Origin: Bradyrhizobium sp. CER78
Lineage (GTDB): Bacteria; Pseudomonadota; Alphaproteobacteria; Rhizobiales; Xanthobacteraceae
Direction: 5' to 3'
DNA length: 64,000 nucleotides
Assembly (NCBI RefSeq): GCF_029846235.1
Contig: NZ_JARVWP010000029.1
Location: 1-64,000 of the forward strand
This document shows, in pieces, positions 61,044 to 64,000 of this stretch. A model generated the notes under the pieces. The model worked only from the letters and a program-made list of their open reading frames with translations. It did no database searches and was not told the DNA's origin. How positions within the stretch are numbered: the first letter of the stretch is position 1; the number at the start of each line of letters is the position of its first letter. A program made the position numbers and the translations under genes.

Positions 61044-62933
61044 CTAATTGCAGACCTCGACATTGCCGACGTTGCCGCCGGGGCCGCCGCCGCCGCGGTA
61101 CTCGAGATGGCAGCCGCGCCTGACCGGGCGGCACAGATAGGCATCGCACATGATCTGACCGCTGCCGCCGCCTTCCGCCCTGGCACGGCCCTGCGGGCGC
61201 GGAATGGCCGCGGACGGGACCTGCGGCTCGCGCTGCGGATTGAAGGCGCGCTCGCGGCGTGACGGACGCTCGTCGCTGTCACGCTTGGCGACAGGCTTCC
61301 GCTCGCGCCGCTTCTCGCATTCATTGTCGTCGTTGAGGAACGAGCCCTCGGTACACACGATCCTGGTGCAGCGATCGCCCTCAGCCTTGTAGCCGCGCTC
61401 GCAGACCAGCGGGCAGACGCGGGACTGCTTCAGCTTGACGGCATCGAGGGTGTCGACGTTCGCGGTCTTGATATCGAGCTTGGTGCCGGCATAGCGGTTG
61501 AACAGCGTCAGCGAGCGCTGCGACGCCGCGTTCCAGTCGCCATCGACGGCGCCGGTCAGGCAGCCGACGCGGCGCAATTCGGTCTGCACCGATTTGACCA
61601 CATCGGCCTCGGGCGAACCGGCCGCCAGGGCAGCCACGGTCGTGGCCTTCTCAGGGGAAGCCGGCGGAGCTGATGGAGCGGCCGCAGCCTGCGTTGCCGG
61701 CTCATCGGGAACCGCCTTGTTCGCCGCGGCGCGATCGGCGAGCGCAGCATCCGCCTGACGCTTCTGCTCGGCGGCCGTGGCCTGCTCCTGCGCGACCTGC
61801 TTGGCCCGTTCGGCGGCAAGACGCGCCGCTTCGGCGGCCTTCGCGTCGGCCTCGGCCTTCGCCTGCTGCGCCTTCTGCGCGCCCTCGGCGGCGAGCCGTG
61901 CACGCTCCTGCTCGGCCAGACGCGCCTTCTCGGTAGCCGCGACGCGCGCGTCCTCGGCCGCGAACTTCTCGAGCTGCAATCTGGCGAGGTTGGCGTAGTA
62001 GCCGCTCGGATACTGGGCGAGGAAAGCGTTCATCGCGTTTCTGTTGCCGATCTGAAGCGCCAGCTCGTAATCGCGGCGGGATTCGGACTGCGGCGTCGGC
62101 GCGGGTGCCGTGGGCGCGGCGGCAGCGGCGGGCGCCGGCTTGGCCGGTGCCGGCACCAGCGGCACGTCCTCGCCGCCGAGCGAGCCATAGACGAACGGCT
62201 CCTGGCGGTTGTTGGTGGTCTTCAGCACGTCGTCGCGGACATAGCCGAAGGCGCGGCGGACATCGAGTCCGGGGGTCGGCAGGAACTTCGACAGCGCGAT
62301 CGTGAACGGGCTGTTCTTGCCGTCGCCGTCGGCCGCCGTAGACCCGGCCTTCGCCGAATAGGCGATCAGCACATTGGGGCTGGTCGGCTCGACCTTGGCG
62401 AGACCTTGCCCGATCGCCCGGGTCGCCAGCGTCCGCTTCATGGTCTTGGCGAACGGGTTGTCGCGGCAAGCATCGAGGATCACCAGCCGCAGCTTCCGCG
62501 CCGGCTCGATCGCGACCAGGATGCGATCGAGCGAAAGCGCCTCGTCATAGACGTCGGTATCGCGCTCCAGCTTGGCATCGACCGGGATCAGGTAATTGGC
62601 GCCGTCCACCTCGATGCCGTGGCCCGCATAATAGACCAGCGCGATGTCGGCATCGCGGGCGAGGTCGGCGAATTCGCGCAGCGCGCGGCGGGTCTCGACG
62701 GCCGGCAGGTCCTTGCGGAAGTCGACCGCGTCGAAGCCGGCATTCTTCAGCGTCGCAGCCATCACCGAGGCATCGTTGACCGGGTTGGCCAGCGGCGCGG
62801 TGTTCCGATAGGCCGAATTGCCAAGCACCAGCGCGACGCGCTTCTCGGCGAAGGCCGGCTGGCAGACGATCAGCAGAAAGGCCGCGACGGCGAGCAGCAA
62901 CCGATTCAAGTTCAAGAATCCAGACCCGTTCAT
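61044..62933 (-). CDS. Caspase-like (peptidase C14) protein with coiled-coil and peptidoglycan-binding-like region
   Basis: A 629-residue exported protein. The signal peptide (LLLAVAAFLLIVCQPAFAEK) is followed by a caspase-like p20 domain at about 30-260, with RVALVLGNSAYRNTAPLANP, catalytic His in LVYYAGHGIEVDGANYLIPV and Cys in LVILDACRDNPFAK. After a Pro/Ala linker come an Ala/Glu/Lys/Arg coiled coil (about 320-400), a PGBD-like segment (VQTELRRVGCLTGAVDGDWN) and a Cys-rich C-terminus. An ATG at 62960 is an alternative. Probable metacaspase-like protease or scaffold in the periplasm; substrate unknown. Confidence 0.9.
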   Translation of the reverse strand: MNGSGFLNLNRLLLAVAAFLLIVCQPAFAEKRVALVLGNSAYRNTAPLANPVNDASVMAATLKNAGFDAVDFRKDLPAVETRRALREFADLARDADIALVYYAGHGIEVDGANYLIPVDAKLERDTDVYDEALSLDRILVAIEPARKLRLVILDACRDNPFAKTMKRTLATRAIGQGLAKVEPTSPNVLIAYSAKAGSTAADGDGKNSPFTIALSKFLPTPGLDVRRAFGYVRDDVLKTTNNRQEPFVYGSLGGEDVPLVPAPAKPAPAAAAAPTAPAPTPQSESRRDYELALQIGNRNAMNAFLAQYPSGYYANLARLQLEKFAAEDARVAATEKARLAEQERARLAAEGAQKAQQAKAEADAKAAEAARLAAERAKQVAQEQATAAEQKRQADAALADRAAANKAVPDEPATQAAAAPSAPPASPEKATTVAALAAGSPEADVVKSVQTELRRVGCLTGAVDGDWNAASQRSLTLFNRYAGTKLDIKTANVDTLDAVKLKQSRVCPLVCERGYKAEGDRCTRIVCTEGSFLNDDNECEKRRERKPVAKRDSDERPSRRERAFNPQREPQVPSAAIPRPQGRARAEGGGSGQIMCDAYLCRPVRRGCHLEYRGGGGPGGNVGNVEVCN

Positions 62934-63137
62934 GGCGACACTCTGGCCGTTTTTTAGCATGCAGGTCCGTCTACCAGAATCAAGCGCGGCACTTTGTGAG
63001 ACACCTCACGATCCGCGCCGGCGTAGACCATGCCATCCTGACTGTTAGTCGACGAAACCGACCGCCGGTTCGGATTTGGCCGGGCACGCATTTTCGTGCA
63101 CGATCCGGGCAACGAGAACAGACGCACGGAGGACGTG

Positions 63138-63566
63138 ATGCAGGGCACAAGCGCGGCGGTTCCATCCGCCAGGGCCGGCACGGTCGACGCCAAGTTCGGC
63201 GCCATGGTCCGAAACCTCCTCGTCCTTGCGCTGCTGGCCGGCTGCGCCGCGGGCTGTGGCCTGGTCGACGCCGTGTTCGATGGCTTCAAGCACGCCAAGG
63301 CCGTGGAGAACGATCTGGTTGCGATGGTCGGGGTCAAACCGGCGGTCGGGTTCAACTGGCACAATGGCCGGCTCACGTCGGTGACCGTCACCTTCCCCAG
63401 CCTGCTGCAGGACAAGCCGTTGCAAGAACTTGCCGGCGCTGCGCGCACCGCGGTCGGAAAGGAGTTCAAGCAGCGCGCCGACGACGTCGTGCTGGCCTTC
63501 TCGCTGGGGCCGTCCGAGACGTCAGCGGCACAAGCGGACCAGGCTCAGAACAAGAACTTGCCTTGA
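63138..63566 (+). CDS. Putative lipoprotein of unknown function
   Basis: A 142-residue protein. GGAGG (63128-63132) is well placed for the ATG at 63138. The hydrophobic core VRNLLVLALLAGCAAGC begins only at about residue 23, with lipobox LLAGC, so the ATG at 63204 (MVRNLL) is an alternative that would give a standard 120-residue lipoprotein. The mature part has LVDAVFDGFKHAKAVENDLV, VGFNWHNGRLTSVTVTFPSL and a Gln/Ala-rich end. Divergent from the caspase-like gene. Confidence 0.75.
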   Translation: MQGTSAAVPSARAGTVDAKFGAMVRNLLVLALLAGCAAGCGLVDAVFDGFKHAKAVENDLVAMVGVKPAVGFNWHNGRLTSVTVTFPSLLQDKPLQELAGAARTAVGKEFKQRADDVVLAFSLGPSETSAAQADQAQNKNLP

Positions 63567-63586
63567 GCGGATTTATTCCCCGCCAT

Positions 63587-63994
63587 TTATTCCCCGTCTT
63601 GCGTCACGTGCTCCTGATATTGCGGCAGGTCGTCCAGGATCGCGTACCAGGGCGCCTTGGAGCCGACGAAGATATGCGCGGTTGGCCGGATCGAAGGCGC
63701 GTCGCGCAGCGTGCCCATCGTGACATGGACATAAGCGCCGTTACGGACCTGCGAATAGAGCAGCGACCCGCAGCGGCCGCAATGCGCGTCATGAGTGATC
63801 TCATCGCCGTAGATCAGGAGACCGTCGGCGCCGCTGGTGACGGTGAACTTTTCGCGCACAATCCCCGCGAACGGCTTGAACGCCGATCCCGTGGTGCGCC
63901 GGCAGTTCGAGCAGTGACAATTCAGCGCATAGGCAAACGCGTCGGCCACCTCGTAGCGCACATCGCGGCAGAAGCATTCGCCGGTCAGGATCAT
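63587..63994 (-). CDS. GFA family (CENP-V/GFA domain) zinc protein
   Basis: A 135-residue protein. Zinc-binding cysteines are in GECFCRDVRY, LNCHCSNCRRTTGS and AHCGRCGSLLYS, the exact pattern of glutathione-dependent formaldehyde-activating enzyme (GFA) domains. Only a subset of the family is proven to act on S-hydroxymethylglutathione, so the substrate is open. The gene is complete within the window, ending 6 nt before its right edge. It is convergent with the lipoprotein gene. Confidence 0.92.
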   Translation of the reverse strand: MILTGECFCRDVRYEVADAFAYALNCHCSNCRRTTGSAFKPFAGIVREKFTVTSGADGLLIYGDEITHDAHCGRCGSLLYSQVRNGAYVHVTMGTLRDAPSIRPTAHIFVGSKAPWYAILDDLPQYQEHVTQDGE

Positions 63995-64000
63995 TTCATT

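Overview
The window is chromosomal DNA from a high-GC alphaproteobacterium, most likely Bradyrhizobium or a close Nitrobacteraceae (Bradyrhizobiaceae) relative. The grounds are the gene orders (aroK-aroB-corC family, comF-grxC-nitrilase-DUF1178, ubiG/lysC/ptsP/prfA/prmC/DUF4167, phbB/phbA/phaR), the strongly GC-biased third codon positions, and the many palindromic elements between genes. No rRNA, tRNA, CRISPR, IS transposase or prophage was seen. Almost all genes look intact.

Layout. 1-6.3 kb: core metabolism and chromosome maintenance (CNNM/CorC-type membrane protein, aroB, aroK, a 48-residue membrane protein, xerD, accA). 6.4-9.2 kb: an L,D-transpeptidase lipoprotein, a repeat block and two small proteins. 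9.2-18.8 kb: an accessory amide-utilisation locus: a five-gene branched-chain/urea-type ABC transporter, an amidase-signature enzyme, two tandem AmiC-like binding proteins without signal peptides, and a divergent MarR regulator. 18.8-20.9 kb: an RcnR/FrmR-type metal regulator facing an exported protein of unknown function, then a VOC protein. 20.9-33.2 kb: secA with a long repeat-bearing leader, a parvulin-type foldase, argJ, a TadG-like protein, mutT, a methyltransferase, comF, grxC, a nitrilase-family hydrolase, DUF1178. 32.8-36.6 kb: two DMT transporters, a GIY-YIG nuclease gene embedded in an array of eight inverted REP-like palindromes, ubiG and a PH-domain membrane protein. 36.8-45.9 kb: lysC, ptsP, prfA, a MarR gene, prmC, a DUF4167 protein and a methyltransferase. 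46-51.5 kb: gloB, DUF985, a DMT transporter and the polyhydroxybutyrate genes phbB, phbA and phaR. 51.6-54.2 kb: a MarR / Bug-type binding protein / O-methyltransferase operon. 54.4-64 kb: a degenerate-GGDEF/EAL protein, rpmF, mtgA, a polyprenyl synthase, a DUF1345 protein, a caspase-like protein, a lipoprotein and a GFA-family protein.

How parts fit together. The amide locus can be read as uptake (ABC system), hydrolysis (amidase) and sensing (two AmiC-like proteins plus MarR), with candidate TTGAA/TTCAA operators in both intergenic regions. phbA makes acetoacetyl-CoA, phbB reduces it, and phaR is expected to coordinate polymer synthesis; phbA and phbB each end in an almost identical hairpin terminator. 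The most unusual structure is the GIY-YIG unit at 34486-34893: the gene sits between 33-bp perfect inverted repeats that are themselves palindromic, and three gene-less palindrome pairs lie in tandem around it. This resembles an autonomous element with non-autonomous derivatives, analogous to REP/RAYT systems but with a different nuclease.
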